Notes: a model not told the origin generated them from the sequence alone. A stretch of 64,000 bases of DNA from Actinomycetota bacterium (GCA_026392515.1 JAPLBY010000022.1:142869-206868); one strand, 5' to 3'; numbered from the stretch's first letter, positions 22,741 to 32,220 are shown. Translations and numbers: made by a program.

Positions 22741-24192
22741 TTATTCGGCTTTGTCGGCCAATTCTGTTCTTAGTGCCTGTAAGCCAGCATCATCTGAAAG
22801 TGTTCCTTCAGATGTGGTTTCGCCTGAGTAAGAAGTTGGAACTTCGGCATCTGCGTTAGCAGCTGCATCGGCCTTCTTCGACTCACCAACAGCAAGCTTG
22901 TGAGCTTCCCACTTAGCGTGAGCTGCAGCGTACTGAGCTTCCCATTCGGCTTTCTTTTCTTCGTGACCTGGCAACCATTCGTTGGTGTCTGAGTCGAAGC
23001 CTTCTGGATAGATGTAGTTTCCATTTTCGTCATACTGATTCATGCCGTATAGGCCAGCATCAAACGAATCGGTTTCATCGGAATCTACATCTTCGTTTGC
23101 TTGGCGCAATGAAAGTGAGATACGGCGACGTTCTAGATCGATGTCAATAACCTTCACGAAGGTCGAGTCACCAACCTGAACAACCTGTTCTGGAATTTCA
23201 ACGTGGCGACCAGCAAGTTCAGAAATGTGAACTAGGCCTTCAATGCCATCGCTAACGCGAACAAATGCCCCGAATGGAACTAGCTTGGTAACTTCACCTG
23301 GAACTACTTGACCCATTGTGTGGGTACGAGCAAAGTGCTGCCATGGATCTTCCTGAGTTGACTTCAAAGAAAGCGAAACGCGTTCGCGATCGAAATCTAC
23401 TTCTAGAACTTCAACAGTTACTTCCTGGCCTACTTCGACAACCTTTGATGGGTGATCTACGTGCTCCCATGAAAGTTCCGAAACGTGGACTAGACCATCT
23501 ACGCCACCAAGATCAACGAAGGCACCGAAGTTAACAATGCTGGATACAACACCCTTGCGGATCTGTCCCTTTTCAAGTTGATTCAAGAAGCCGTGACGTA
23601 CAGCGCTCTGTGACTGTTCTAGGTAAGCGCGACGAGAAAGCACAACGTTGTTGCGATTCTTGTCTAGCTCAATGATCTTGGCTTCAATTTGCTTGCCAAT
23701 GTATGGCGCAAGGTCGCGAACGCGACGCATTTCAACAAGTGAAGCTGGCAAGAAGCCGCGAAGACCGATGTCCATGATCAAGCCGCCCTTGACGACTTCA
23801 ATGACAGTGCCGGTAACGACGCCGTCTTCTTCCTTGATCTTTTCGATTGATCCCCAAGCGCGTTCGTACTGTGCGCGCTTCTTGGAAAGAATAAGTTGAC
23901 CTTCTTTATCTTCCTTCTGAAGAACTAGTGCTTCGATAACGTCTCCAACAGTTACAACCTCGTTGGGATCAATGTCGTGCTTGATGCTTAGTTCGCGAGA
24001 AGGGATAATTCCTTCGGTCTTGTAGCCGATGTCGACGAGAACTTCGTCTCGACTAACTTTTACTACGATGCCTTCGACGATGTCTCCGTCGTTAAATGGC
24101 TTAATTGTGGCGTCGACTGCGGCCATAAATTCTTCGGCTGATGCGAAATCGTCGACGGTGGAGAAATTGCTCTTGTCAGTAGTGACAGTCAT
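22741..24192 (-). CDS. rpsA: 30S ribosomal protein S1
   Basis: S1 binds mRNA on the small subunit and helps initiation on structured leaders. Four S1 RNA-binding domains are visible (about residues 35-105, 120-185, 205-275 and 290-360, for example GAFVDLGGVDGLVHVSELSW), followed by an acidic tail rich in Tyr and Trp (NEWLPGHEEKKAEWEAQY) typical of actinobacteria. The start is the ATG at 24192 (MTVTTDKSNFS), 15 codons inside the tracked ORF. Length is 483 residues. It is transcribed alone from a promoter with both -35 and -10 boxes. Confidence 0.96.
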   Translation of the reverse strand: MTVTTDKSNFSTVDDFASAEEFMAAVDATIKPFNDGDIVEGIVVKVSRDEVLVDIGYKTEGIIPSRELSIKHDIDPNEVVTVGDVIEALVLQKEDKEGQLILSKKRAQYERAWGSIEKIKEEDGVVTGTVIEVVKGGLIMDIGLRGFLPASLVEMRRVRDLAPYIGKQIEAKIIELDKNRNNVVLSRRAYLEQSQSAVRHGFLNQLEKGQIRKGVVSSIVNFGAFVDLGGVDGLVHVSELSWEHVDHPSKVVEVGQEVTVEVLEVDFDRERVSLSLKSTQEDPWQHFARTHTMGQVVPGEVTKLVPFGAFVRVSDGIEGLVHISELAGRHVEIPEQVVQVGDSTFVKVIDIDLERRRISLSLRQANEDVDSDETDSFDAGLYGMNQYDENGNYIYPEGFDSDTNEWLPGHEEKKAEWEAQYAAAHAKWEAHKLAVGESKKADAAANADAEVPTSYSGETTSEGTLSDDAGLQALRTELADKAE

Positions 24193-24295
24193 TAAGTTAT
24201 TGCCTCGATGCGGATAGAAATAGTGCGGATGTTGCATTCTTTCCTTGCGGATCCCGTGGAACTAGGTCTGTCCTTGGGCAAATGGCAACCTTCTA

Positions 24296-24324
24296 AGGAT
24301 AGGCACCTGCTAATGCTGGGTCAA
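24296..24324 (-). promoter_or_regulatory. Sigma-70-type promoter of rpsA
   Basis: On the minus strand TTGACC and TATCCT are separated by 17 bases, close to the housekeeping sigma consensus. The predicted transcript has a 5' leader of about 97 bases before the rpsA ATG. This contrasts with the -35-poor leaderless promoters elsewhere in the window. Confidence 0.75.
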
Positions 24325-24350
24325 AACCGATATGCCTTAATTCAATGGGT

Positions 24351-27095
24351 TTAGTGGCCGGCACTGGCCCACGAGGTGCCAATTCCAGTAGAAACCTCCA
24401 TAGGCACCGACAAATCCCCTACTGCGCCCATGTTTTGCACAACTATTGCGGTCACTTGTTCGAGCTCACCTTTTGCTACTTCAATAACCAATTCGTCATG
24501 TACCTGCAGCAACAGTCTGGACTTAACGCCAGCTGACTTCAAGGCAACATCAACCTTCAGCATGGCGACCTTTACTAAGTCAGCAGCTGAACCTTGAATC
24601 GGAGCATTCAAGGCCATGCGTTCGGCCATATCGCGCAGTTGTCGGTTGTCACTGTTTAGATCTGGCAAATAGCGACGACGCCCCATTATCGATTCGGTGT
24701 ATCCCAGCTTTCGGGCTTCAACCACGACGTTAGCTAAGTAATCGCGCACGCCACCGAATCTTTCGAAATAAGTATTCATTAACGACTTAGCTTGATCGTT
24801 GCTAATACTCAATTGCTGCGCTAGGCCATAAGCAGACAATCCGTAGGCCAATCCATAGGACATAGCTTTAATTTGTCGACGCATGTCGGCATCAACTTTC
24901 TCGGGCGGAACTCCGAACACCTGAGAGCCAACAGTGGTGTGCAAATCTTCGCCAGTCTTAAGTGCTGCAATCAAACCTGGATCGTTTGATAGGTGTGCCA
25001 TAACTCGAAGTTCAATTTGGCTGTAGTCAGCAGTAAGCAACGTTTCGAAATCTTTACCCACCACAAACGTGCCACGGATAGCAAAACCTTCGTTAGTACG
25101 AATTGGAATGTTTTGCAGATTAGGTTCAGTACTGGATAGTCGACCAGTTGCTGCAACCATTTGATTAAAGCTGGTGTGAATTCGATCATCGGATTGAACT
25201 GCAGCGAGCAATCCAGTAACAGTTTGCTTGAGTTTGATCACTTCACGATAACGAAGCAGCGCAGTGAGCAGCTCATCATCTGGAAATTTTGCTAATAGTC
25301 CAAGCAGCGATTCTGCATCTGTTGTGTAACCGGTCTTGATCTTTTTGGTCTTTGGCAGTCCACGCTCTTCAAAAAGAACTTCTTGCAGTTGTTTAGGTGA
25401 GCCTAGATTGAATTCATGGCCAACTGAATCGTGTGCCTGCTTCACGGCCTGCGCAGCATCAGCCTCAAAACTGGCTTCTAACTTCTTGAGCGCTTTAACA
25501 TCAACTGCAATTCCATAAGCTTCCATTTCAGCTAACAATGGAACTAACGGCGTTTCTACTTGATTGAAGAGGCTCTCGCCGCCACGCTTTTGCAATTCAA
25601 GTTTCAGAAATTCACTCAAGTCCAAAGTCGCACGAGCCGCCTTAGCTAAAGCCTCTCCGGAAATTTCAAGTGAAGAATCTAGTGAGAGCTGTGCGCTTGA
25701 TTCGGATGAATCAGATTCAAGTGACTTTCCCAGATAGCGCATAACTAAATCGGCTAACTCAAAGTTTCTGCCACCGGGTGACACTAGATACGAGGCGATG
25801 GCAGTGTCGAATGTAACGCCGTTAAGTGGAGTTCCCATTGCATTAAAGGCCAGCATTGGTCCCTTGGCATCGTGCAAGATCTTCTCTGACGAACTAGCCA
25901 GCCAGTTAGCCAGTGTTTCACTACCGTCAGCTGCGGCGCACCAAACTGACTCACCTGAACTATTGACAAACGCAAGCGCTTCAATGTGTCCGGAACCGCT
26001 ACCCCAGTGTCCGGTTGTCGCGACCGCTACTGGTGATCCAGCTGCCTTAAGCCACTTGCCTAATTCAGACTCCGAAACTTTCTTGGTGACAACTTCGAAT
26101 CCTTCGCTAGCAGCGTCGGCCACTTTCACATCTTTAGCAGCTTTGCCAGATTCTTTAGTCGTCTTCGAGCTATCAGAACCTGCAGCCTTGGTGCTTACCG
26201 GAGCTGTGCCAGATTTATTTCCACTTGGCCAAGCTGCAAACAACCTAGGACGCAGGGCGGAAAATTCCAGTGCGTCGAGCGTGGCATGGACCACGCTGGC
26301 GTCATATTCGCGCTTTGCATAAGTTTCAATGGCACGCTCGACCGGCGCATCCTCTACCAAGCGATTGAGTTCATAGTTCAGTTGGACTTGGTCGAGGTTC
26401 GCCCGCAGCGCCTCACCAACTTTGCCACCGATGGAATCAGCAACTGCAAGAATCTTTTCGAGTTCGCCAAATTCGGCAATCCATTTGGCGGCGGTCTTAG
26501 GGCCAACACCTGGAACGCCTGGCAGGTTGTCACTACTTTCACCCACCAGGGCTGCTAGCGATCGATATTGCTTTGGTGTGACGCCATACTTATCAAACAC
26601 AGCATCTGGTGTCATGTGCACTAAATCCGACATACCTTTGCGCGGATAAAGAATGGTTACTCGTTCATCAATGAGTTGGAATGAGTCACGATCGCCACTG
26701 ACAATCTGTACTGGGAAATCACAGCTCTTGGCTAAGGTGGCCAGAATGTCATCGGCTTCGAATCCGTCTGCCGTCACCACTGAAATGTTTAGGGATTCGA
26801 GGACCTGCTTGATCAGTTCAACTTGACCTTTGAATTCAGGTGGCGACTTCGCTCTGGTGGCTTTGTAATCCGGATATCTTTCGCTTCGGAAGGTTTGTCT
26901 AGAAACGTCAAAGGCCACTACTAGATGTGAAGGTTTTTGATCCTTGAGAACATTGACCAACATCGACACAAATCCGTAGACCGCATTGGTGTGCTGGCCT
27001 GAGCTGGTGGCAAAGTTTTCGACAGGCAGGCCATGAAACGCTCGATAGGCAAGCGAGTGACCGTCCAAAATGAGAAACTTAGATGTATCAGCCAC
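24351..27095 (-). CDS. polA: DNA polymerase I
   Basis: PolA fills gaps in repair and Okazaki fragment maturation. The N-terminal 5'-3' nuclease domain (about 1-290) has LILDGHSLAYRAF, VSGDRDSFQLI and GVPGVGPKTAAKW. A low-complexity Ser/Lys/Ala linker follows. The 3'-5' exonuclease-like domain lacks the DxE metal site (the first motif reads VAVATTGHW), so proofreading is probably lost, as in other actinobacteria. The polymerase domain has LTADYSQIELRVMAHL and LLQVHDELVIEV. Length is 914 residues with a GTG start. Confidence 0.97.
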   Translation of the reverse strand: MADTSKFLILDGHSLAYRAFHGLPVENFATSSGQHTNAVYGFVSMLVNVLKDQKPSHLVVAFDVSRQTFRSERYPDYKATRAKSPPEFKGQVELIKQVLESLNISVVTADGFEADDILATLAKSCDFPVQIVSGDRDSFQLIDERVTILYPRKGMSDLVHMTPDAVFDKYGVTPKQYRSLAALVGESSDNLPGVPGVGPKTAAKWIAEFGELEKILAVADSIGGKVGEALRANLDQVQLNYELNRLVEDAPVERAIETYAKREYDASVVHATLDALEFSALRPRLFAAWPSGNKSGTAPVSTKAAGSDSSKTTKESGKAAKDVKVADAASEGFEVVTKKVSESELGKWLKAAGSPVAVATTGHWGSGSGHIEALAFVNSSGESVWCAAADGSETLANWLASSSEKILHDAKGPMLAFNAMGTPLNGVTFDTAIASYLVSPGGRNFELADLVMRYLGKSLESDSSESSAQLSLDSSLEISGEALAKAARATLDLSEFLKLELQKRGGESLFNQVETPLVPLLAEMEAYGIAVDVKALKKLEASFEADAAQAVKQAHDSVGHEFNLGSPKQLQEVLFEERGLPKTKKIKTGYTTDAESLLGLLAKFPDDELLTALLRYREVIKLKQTVTGLLAAVQSDDRIHTSFNQMVAATGRLSSTEPNLQNIPIRTNEGFAIRGTFVVGKDFETLLTADYSQIELRVMAHLSNDPGLIAALKTGEDLHTTVGSQVFGVPPEKVDADMRRQIKAMSYGLAYGLSAYGLAQQLSISNDQAKSLMNTYFERFGGVRDYLANVVVEARKLGYTESIMGRRRYLPDLNSDNRQLRDMAERMALNAPIQGSAADLVKVAMLKVDVALKSAGVKSRLLLQVHDELVIEVAKGELEQVTAIVVQNMGAVGDLSVPMEVSTGIGTSWASAGH

Positions 27096-27107
27096 GTATT
27101 GATCCTA
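27096..27107 (-). promoter_or_regulatory. Predicted leaderless promoter of polA
   Basis: TAGGAT plus six bases precedes the GTG of polA. The gap to the divergent thioesterase start is only 23 bases. Confidence 0.65.
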
Positions 27108-27118
27108 GAGGGGTATCT

Positions 27119-27526
27119 ATGAGTTCCAACCAAGAGAACCAAGCAAGCGACGTCGCAGTTGGAGCTATGGCCGAAAGAATGGGAATAACCGTCAGTTTCG
27201 CTACCGCCAACAAGGTGGTTGGGCATATGCCAGTTGAAGGAAACACTCAGCCATTTGGGCTGCTTAATGGTGGTGCTTCTATGGCGTTGGCAGAGACTCT
27301 CGGATCAGTTGGCGCTCACCTGCATGCGGGACCAACTAGAAGTGTGGTTGGAATCGACATCAATGGCACACACCATCGCAGCGCAACCAGCGGTCAAGTG
27401 ACAGGAACTGCTACCCCATTGAGTCTTGGTCGCACTATTGCAGTGTACGAAATCGTTATTACTGACGAACGAGATAAGCGGATCTGCACTGCTCGCTTAA
27501 CTTGTCTACTTCGCGATCTTGCTTAG
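27119..27526 (+). CDS. Hotdog-fold acyl-CoA thioesterase (PaaI/MenI-like)
   Basis: The 135-residue protein has the hotdog signature NTQPFGLLNGGASMALAETLGS and the later IDINGTHHRSATSGQVTGTA, as in PaaI, YbgC/YdiI and MenI thioesterases that cleave aromatic or 1,4-dihydroxy-2-naphthoyl CoA esters. The substrate cannot be told from sequence alone. I start it at the ATG at 27119 because AGAGGGG lies seven bases upstream; the tracked start overlaps polA. It is divergent from polA and 30 bases before the DUF554 gene. Confidence 0.88.
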   Translation: MSSNQENQASDVAVGAMAERMGITVSFATANKVVGHMPVEGNTQPFGLLNGGASMALAETLGSVGAHLHAGPTRSVVGIDINGTHHRSATSGQVTGTATPLSLGRTIAVYEIVITDERDKRICTARLTCLLRDLA

Positions 27527-27556
27527 AACTTAGTCGCTTTATGAGAGAGTAATTCC

Positions 27557-28282
27557 ATGTTTATTGGGTCTGGCACGGTTATCAACATCATTGCAGTATT
27601 GATTGGCTCCACCTTGGGTGTCTTTATTGCGCACCGGCTAACCGAAAAGATTCGTGATGTAGTCACGGACGGACTTGGATTAGTAACCGGGATGATTGCA
27701 GTTCTGACTTGCGCTTCAATTACTGATCCGCTGCTAAGTGAAACTCTTGGCGCTGGTTGGCCAGTCTTGATAGTTCTAGCAAGCATTGTCGTTGGCGGAA
27801 TGCTGGGAACCGCAATGCAAATCGAAGAACGGCTCGAACACGCTGGGGATCGTCTTAAGGCTAGATTTTCCAATGACGGATCCTCTAAGTTCACTGAGGG
27901 TTTTGTTGCTGCATCACTATTGTTTTGCGTTGGTGCCATGTCAGTGCTCGGTCCGATCACAGATGGACTTGGTGGCGGAAACGAAATTCTAGTTCTCAAG
28001 TCAACTTTGGACTTCTTTGCATCTATTGCATTTGCATCCGTTTTTGGTTGGGGTGTTGCGGCATCAGCGCTCACGATTCTGGTGTTTCAAGGAAGCTTGA
28101 CTGCCCTTGGTTACGCACTTGGCAACTTCATGTCAGAGGTTCAAGTGTTAATGCTTACTGCGACTGGTGGATTGTTGATTCTAGGTATTTCACTTCGACT
28201 TCTTAACATCCGACAAATCCAGGTTGGAAATATGTTGCCAGCCCTTGTGATTGCTCCCCTTCTAGTGGCACTTGTTGCCTAG
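27557..28282 (+). CDS. DUF554 family membrane protein (YdfK/YqgA-like)
   Basis: The 241-residue protein is almost entirely hydrophobic, with about seven membrane segments. It opens with the family pattern FIGSGTVINIIAVLIGSTLGV and contains GMIAVLTCASITDPL, FCVGAMSVLGPITDGL and GGLLILGISLRLL. DUF554 proteins are predicted membrane proteins of unknown function, possibly transporters. GAGAG precedes the ATG. It ends just before a strong hairpin terminator and may be co-transcribed with the thioesterase. Confidence 0.88.
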   Translation: MFIGSGTVINIIAVLIGSTLGVFIAHRLTEKIRDVVTDGLGLVTGMIAVLTCASITDPLLSETLGAGWPVLIVLASIVVGGMLGTAMQIEERLEHAGDRLKARFSNDGSSKFTEGFVAASLLFCVGAMSVLGPITDGLGGGNEILVLKSTLDFFASIAFASVFGWGVAASALTILVFQGSLTALGYALGNFMSEVQVLMLTATGGLLILGISLRLLNIRQIQVGNMLPALVIAPLLVALVA

Positions 28283-28295
28283 TTAAACCTCAACA

Positions 28296-28328
28296 AAAAA
28301 GGACCCTGCAATCTGCAGGGTCCTTTTT
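28296..28328. terminator. Bidirectional rho-independent terminator
   Basis: The perfect 15-bp arms AAAAAGGACCCTGCA and TGCAGGGTCCTTTTT surround a three-base centre. It separates the convergent DUF554 gene and livF, and each strand ends the stem with a T run, so it can stop both transcripts. Confidence 0.93.
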
Positions 28329-28339
28329 ATGTGAACTAA

Positions 28340-29068
28340 TTAACCGCCTAGGTAAGCCTGTGCGATTGCTGGATCGTCGGCAAGCTTAGAACCGTCACCC
28401 TCAAGCTTTAGGTGACCAGACTCAAGTACGTAGGCATAATCTGCGATACGTAGCGCAGCTAGTGCGTTCTGCTCAACCAAAAGAATGGTTACGCCAGTTT
28501 TGCGAATCTCTTCGATGGTTTCAAAGATTAGATCTACCAAAACTGGAGCTAGACCCATTGAAGGTTCATCCAAGATAAGTAGCTTTGGATTGCCCATTAG
28601 AGCGCGGCCAACTGCAAGCATTTGCTGCTCACCACCGGACATAGTGCCGGCTTTTTGGGTGATGCGTTCTTGGAGACGAGGGAACAATTCCAGGACGTGA
28701 GCTCGAGTTTCCTTAACTCCTGCTGCGTCCTTACGAAGGTATGCGCCTAAGTCAAGGTTTTCATCAACAGTCATCTTTGGGAAAATGCGTCGTCCTTCTG
28801 GAGAGTGACAGATACCCTTGGCAACGATTTCGTGTCCTGGAATTCCATCGATCTTTTCGCCAAGAAATTCGATACTTCCAGTCTTCGGCTTAAGTAGACC
28901 ACTGACAGTGCGAAGTGTTGTTGACTTACCCGCACCATTGGAACCAATAAGAGAAACGATCTCACCTTCACGAACTTCAAGAGTTAGACCTTTGACTGCG
29001 GTGATCGCACCGTATCCAACTGTTAAGTCATTGATCTTGAGCATTGCAGGAGTGTTTAAACGTGCCAT
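28340..29068 (-). CDS. livF: Branched-chain amino acid ABC transporter ATPase LivF
   Basis: This is one of the two ATPases of a Liv-type importer. Walker A is LIGSNGAGKSTTL, the signature is GTMSGGEQQMLAVGRAL and Walker B is LLILDEPSMGLAP. Length is 242 residues. Its ATG overlaps the livG stop as TAATG, so translation is coupled. It is the last gene of the livKHMGF operon and ends at the bidirectional terminator. Confidence 0.95.
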   Translation of the reverse strand: MARLNTPAMLKINDLTVGYGAITAVKGLTLEVREGEIVSLIGSNGAGKSTTLRTVSGLLKPKTGSIEFLGEKIDGIPGHEIVAKGICHSPEGRRIFPKMTVDENLDLGAYLRKDAAGVKETRAHVLELFPRLQERITQKAGTMSGGEQQMLAVGRALMGNPKLLILDEPSMGLAPVLVDLIFETIEEIRKTGVTILLVEQNALAALRIADYAYVLESGHLKLEGDGSKLADDPAIAQAYLGG

Positions 29069-29862
29069 TACTTGCTCGCCTCCGATCCGCTCTTGCCTAA
29101 ATAGGCTTCGATAACTCTTGGGTTTGATTTGATTTCTGCAGGAGATCCTTCAGCAATCTTTTGACCTTGATCAAGAACTGTAATCCGTTCTGAAACCTGC
29201 ATAACAACGCTCATGTCATGCTCAATGAGCAGGATACTTATTCCCTTGTCTGCCTTTAACTTGCGGACGAAGTCAACAAATGCTGCAGACTCATTTGGGT
29301 TCATACCAGCTGTTGGCTCATCAAGAAGCAGAACCTTCGGGCGCAACGCAAGTGCACGTGCTACTTCGAGTCGACGCTGATCACCATAGGAAAGGTTACG
29401 TGCGTATTCGTTGGTTACGCTTCCAATTCCAACATAGTCAAGAAGCTCTTGTGCGAAGCGACGAGCTTCTGCCTCTTCAGCCTTTTGCTTCTTGGTTCGG
29501 AAAATGGTTGCAAATACTCCTGCATTCATCTTTGAGTGCATCGCTACCATGACGTTCTCTTGCGCCGTCATAAGACCAAACAAGCGGATGTTCTGGAAAG
29601 TTCTAGCAAGACCGCCGGAGGCAATGTCATGCACTGGATCTCCAGTAATCTCAACGTTGTCGAAAATTACCGCTCCACTAGTTGGCTTGTATAGGCCAGT
29701 TAAAACGTTGAAGAACGTTGTCTTTCCAGCTCCGTTAGGACCAATCAGCGAAACGATCGACCCTTCCGGAATCGTGAACGACACATCATCAACAGCAACT
29801 AGGCCGCCGAATTCCACGCGGATATCTTGAGCATCTAATACTGCTCTACCATCAAGACTCAT
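29068..29862 (-). CDS. livG: Branched-chain amino acid ABC transporter ATPase LivG
   Basis: This is the second ATPase of the Liv importer, with Walker A LIGPNGAGKTTFFNVL, the LivG-type ARTFQNIRLF, signature ARNLSYGDQRRLEVARAL and Walker B VLLLDEPTAGMNP. Length is 264 residues. It starts two bases after the livM stop. Confidence 0.95.
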   Translation of the reverse strand: MSLDGRAVLDAQDIRVEFGGLVAVDDVSFTIPEGSIVSLIGPNGAGKTTFFNVLTGLYKPTSGAVIFDNVEITGDPVHDIASGGLARTFQNIRLFGLMTAQENVMVAMHSKMNAGVFATIFRTKKQKAEEAEARRFAQELLDYVGIGSVTNEYARNLSYGDQRRLEVARALALRPKVLLLDEPTAGMNPNESAAFVDFVRKLKADKGISILLIEHDMSVVMQVSERITVLDQGQKIAEGSPAEIKSNPRVIEAYLGKSGSEASK

Positions 29863-29864
29863 AG

Positions 29865-31052
29865 TTAGTGATGCCCAATCTTTGTCTCGTCGGATACTAC
29901 TTCTTCGTCTTCGAACTTATCCTCATTCATAACCATTCGAATTCGCGCTTCTGGAATGAAGCCTTCACGACGGAACAGCATCATGAGGACCAGAAGAAGT
30001 CCGAATAACAAGAATTGGTATGACGGGAAGTTGATGTTTGTGCCGAAGGAGTTGTTAACTAGTTCACCAATCTGGATAAGCCCAATTGAGTTAATCCAAG
30101 CTAAGGTAACAGCTCCGACTACTACGCCCCAAACGTTACCCATACCACCCATAACTACCATGGCCAGGATAATGATCGAGATTACAAAGTTAAATCGATC
30201 AGCGTAAACGCCACCAACCAAGATTGCGAAGCCCACACCACCAATACCGCCACCGACTGCTCCGATTGCATAGGAGGCGAATTTAGTACGCCATAGCGGA
30301 ACACCCATCATGCTGGCAGCTAGTTCGTCTTCACGAATTGCTAACCAGGCACGACCCAAGCGGCCGTCACGAAGTCGGATAGAGAAGAAGATCATTGCGC
30401 CAGCAAGAACTGACACCATCAGGAACTTTTCTGGAAGTGCGAAGGTTCCAATGACATAACCGAATAGATTCACATCATCTAAGCCGCCGATGCCTTGCGC
30501 ACCGTTAGTTACGTTGTGTCCCGCAATGTCCGCACCATTAAGCATGAACTGAGGGATAATTTCACCGAAACCAAGTGTTACTAATGCGAGGTAATCGCTC
30601 TTTAGCCGAAGTGTTGGACCACCGATGATTACACCCCAAATTGCAGTGAACACACCTCCGAGGATTAGCACCAGGAATACATGGAAGTGGATTCCAAAAT
30701 CAAGGCCCGGGCGTGGATTGCCAAAGAAATTAATTTGAAGTGAACTGAAAAATGGTGACATTAACCAACCGGCAATGTAGCCGCCCAAAGCCCAGAACGC
30801 TACGTAACCAAGGTCAAGCAGACCGGCGTAACCCACGATGATGTTAAGGCCCAATGCCATAACGATCCAGATCATGATTTCCGCCATTGAAGTAAGCGAG
30901 AACCAAGCGTTGAAGAATTTCTGAACGCCACTTCCAGCTTCAGGAAGTATGAACTTGTTTAGGATAAAGAAGAATGCGACAGCGGACGTGAACCCGATGG
31001 CCCACTTTCGGTTGCCACTTACAGAAGTGTGTGCTGGAGCAGTGTTTGACAT
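29865..31052 (-). CDS. livM: Branched-chain amino acid ABC transporter permease LivM
   Basis: This permease of the Liv importer has about ten membrane segments, with the family blocks GLNIIVGYAGLLDLGYVAFW, TLGFGEIIPQF and the cytoplasmic loop LGRAWLAIREDELAASMMG that contacts the ATPases. I start it at the ATG at 31052 (MSNTAPAHTS), since the tracked extension lies inside livH. Length is 395 residues. One base separates it from the livH stop. Confidence 0.94.
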   Translation of the reverse strand: MSNTAPAHTSVSGNRKWAIGFTSAVAFFFILNKFILPEAGSGVQKFFNAWFSLTSMAEIMIWIVMALGLNIIVGYAGLLDLGYVAFWALGGYIAGWLMSPFFSSLQINFFGNPRPGLDFGIHFHVFLVLILGGVFTAIWGVIIGGPTLRLKSDYLALVTLGFGEIIPQFMLNGADIAGHNVTNGAQGIGGLDDVNLFGYVIGTFALPEKFLMVSVLAGAMIFFSIRLRDGRLGRAWLAIREDELAASMMGVPLWRTKFASYAIGAVGGGIGGVGFAILVGGVYADRFNFVISIIILAMVVMGGMGNVWGVVVGAVTLAWINSIGLIQIGELVNNSFGTNINFPSYQFLLFGLLLVLMMLFRREGFIPEARIRMVMNEDKFEDEEVVSDETKIGHH

Positions 31053-31053
31053 G

Positions 31054-32100
31054 TCAGACCTTCTCTTGTGCTGTCTCGCCCAACAATCCACCAGGACGGT
31101 AGACCATTAGAAGGATAAGGATTGTGAACACCATCGTCTGGGACCAGCGTTGGCCAGGTCCAATTGCTAAGCCATCGTTATAGCTCTGGATTAAACCAAT
31201 GATTAGACCACCAAGTACAGCGCCGTAGAGATTACCCACGCCACCCAGTACTGCTGCGGTGAATGCAATTAGTCCTAGTTGGAAGCCCAGGTTGTAGGCA
31301 ACCGTACCCGTGGTTTGTGCCCACATGATTCCGGCAGCTCCTGCAGCAGCACCTGCAATAGCGAATGTGAACGTAATTGTCTGATTCACATCGATACCCA
31401 TTAGGCGTGAAGCATCTTTGTCCTGTGCTGTGGCTCGCATGGCGCGACCGCGACGGGTCTTGTTAACAATGAAAGCCAAGACAACCAGTAACGGAATTGT
31501 GATAGCAAAAATAACTAGGGATTTGAAGTTGATAACAATTCCGGATAGTTCAAACGTAGTTGAAGGAAGTACTGTGTTTACGTTTACCGGATTGGAACCA
31601 ATCCACTTAAGACCAATCCACTGCAGCACGAATGACATACCAACAGCGGTAATCAATGGAGCAAGTTTCGGTGCATTACGCAATCTGCGGTAAGCGAGGC
31701 GTTCAATCGAAGTGTTTACAACTGCACCAAAAACCATGGTTAAAAGTAGTACGAGTAGAAGCAAAATATAATTTGTGCCGCTTGGGCTTTGAGCGCCCAA
31801 CAATTCAGTAAGGATAGCGAAGCTGAATACTGCGCTTAACATGAACAAGTCACCGTGAGCAAAGTTGATCAGTTCAATGATGCCGTAAACCAAGGTGTAG
31901 CCAAGTGCGATCAACGCATACAGCAATCCATTGTTGAGACCGTTTACAGTTACTTGTGCAAACTGCATTGGATCGCTGGTTAGATTTAGCCCTAGCCAAT
32001 AAACGGCAACACCAACTACGAAAATCATCGAGACTTTCATAAGTATTGCGCTAGGCGTTATTTTCTTTTTTCTAGCTACGCCGGATGCAACCGAAGTCAT
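31054..32100 (-). CDS. livH: Branched-chain amino acid ABC transporter permease LivH
   Basis: This permease partner of LivM has eight or nine membrane segments and the family motifs NGLLYALIALGYTLVYGII, ELINFAHGDLFML, and the loop RRGRAMRATAQDKDASRLMG. The ATG at 32100 (MTSVASGVARKKK) is chosen because GAAGGAGAAA sits just upstream; the tracked ORF starts nine codons earlier. Length is 348 residues. A long hairpin separates it from livK. Confidence 0.94.
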   Translation of the reverse strand: MTSVASGVARKKKITPSAILMKVSMIFVVGVAVYWLGLNLTSDPMQFAQVTVNGLNNGLLYALIALGYTLVYGIIELINFAHGDLFMLSAVFSFAILTELLGAQSPSGTNYILLLLVLLLTMVFGAVVNTSIERLAYRRLRNAPKLAPLITAVGMSFVLQWIGLKWIGSNPVNVNTVLPSTTFELSGIVINFKSLVIFAITIPLLVVLAFIVNKTRRGRAMRATAQDKDASRLMGIDVNQTITFTFAIAGAAAGAAGIMWAQTTGTVAYNLGFQLGLIAFTAAVLGGVGNLYGAVLGGLIIGLIQSYNDGLAIGPGQRWSQTMVFTILILLMVYRPGGLLGETAQEKV

Positions 32101-32188
32101 CTGCGGTTTCTCCTTCAAATAAGACACCTACAAAGGTGCTCGGAATATTCTCTTAATTAAACACTATAGTTTCTAAAATTTATAGGAA

Positions 32189-32220
32189 TTGGGCGGGATT
32201 GGTAAACCAATCCCGCCCAA
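32189..32220 (-). promoter_or_regulatory. Intercistronic hairpin between livK and livH
   Basis: The perfect inverted repeat TTGGGCGGGATTGGT / ACCAATCCCGCCCAA lies 33 bases after the livK stop. It is followed on the minus strand by TTCCTATAAATTTT rather than a clean T run. It would act as a partial terminator or 3' stabiliser that makes the binding protein more abundant than the permeases, a common arrangement for such operons. Confidence 0.8.
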
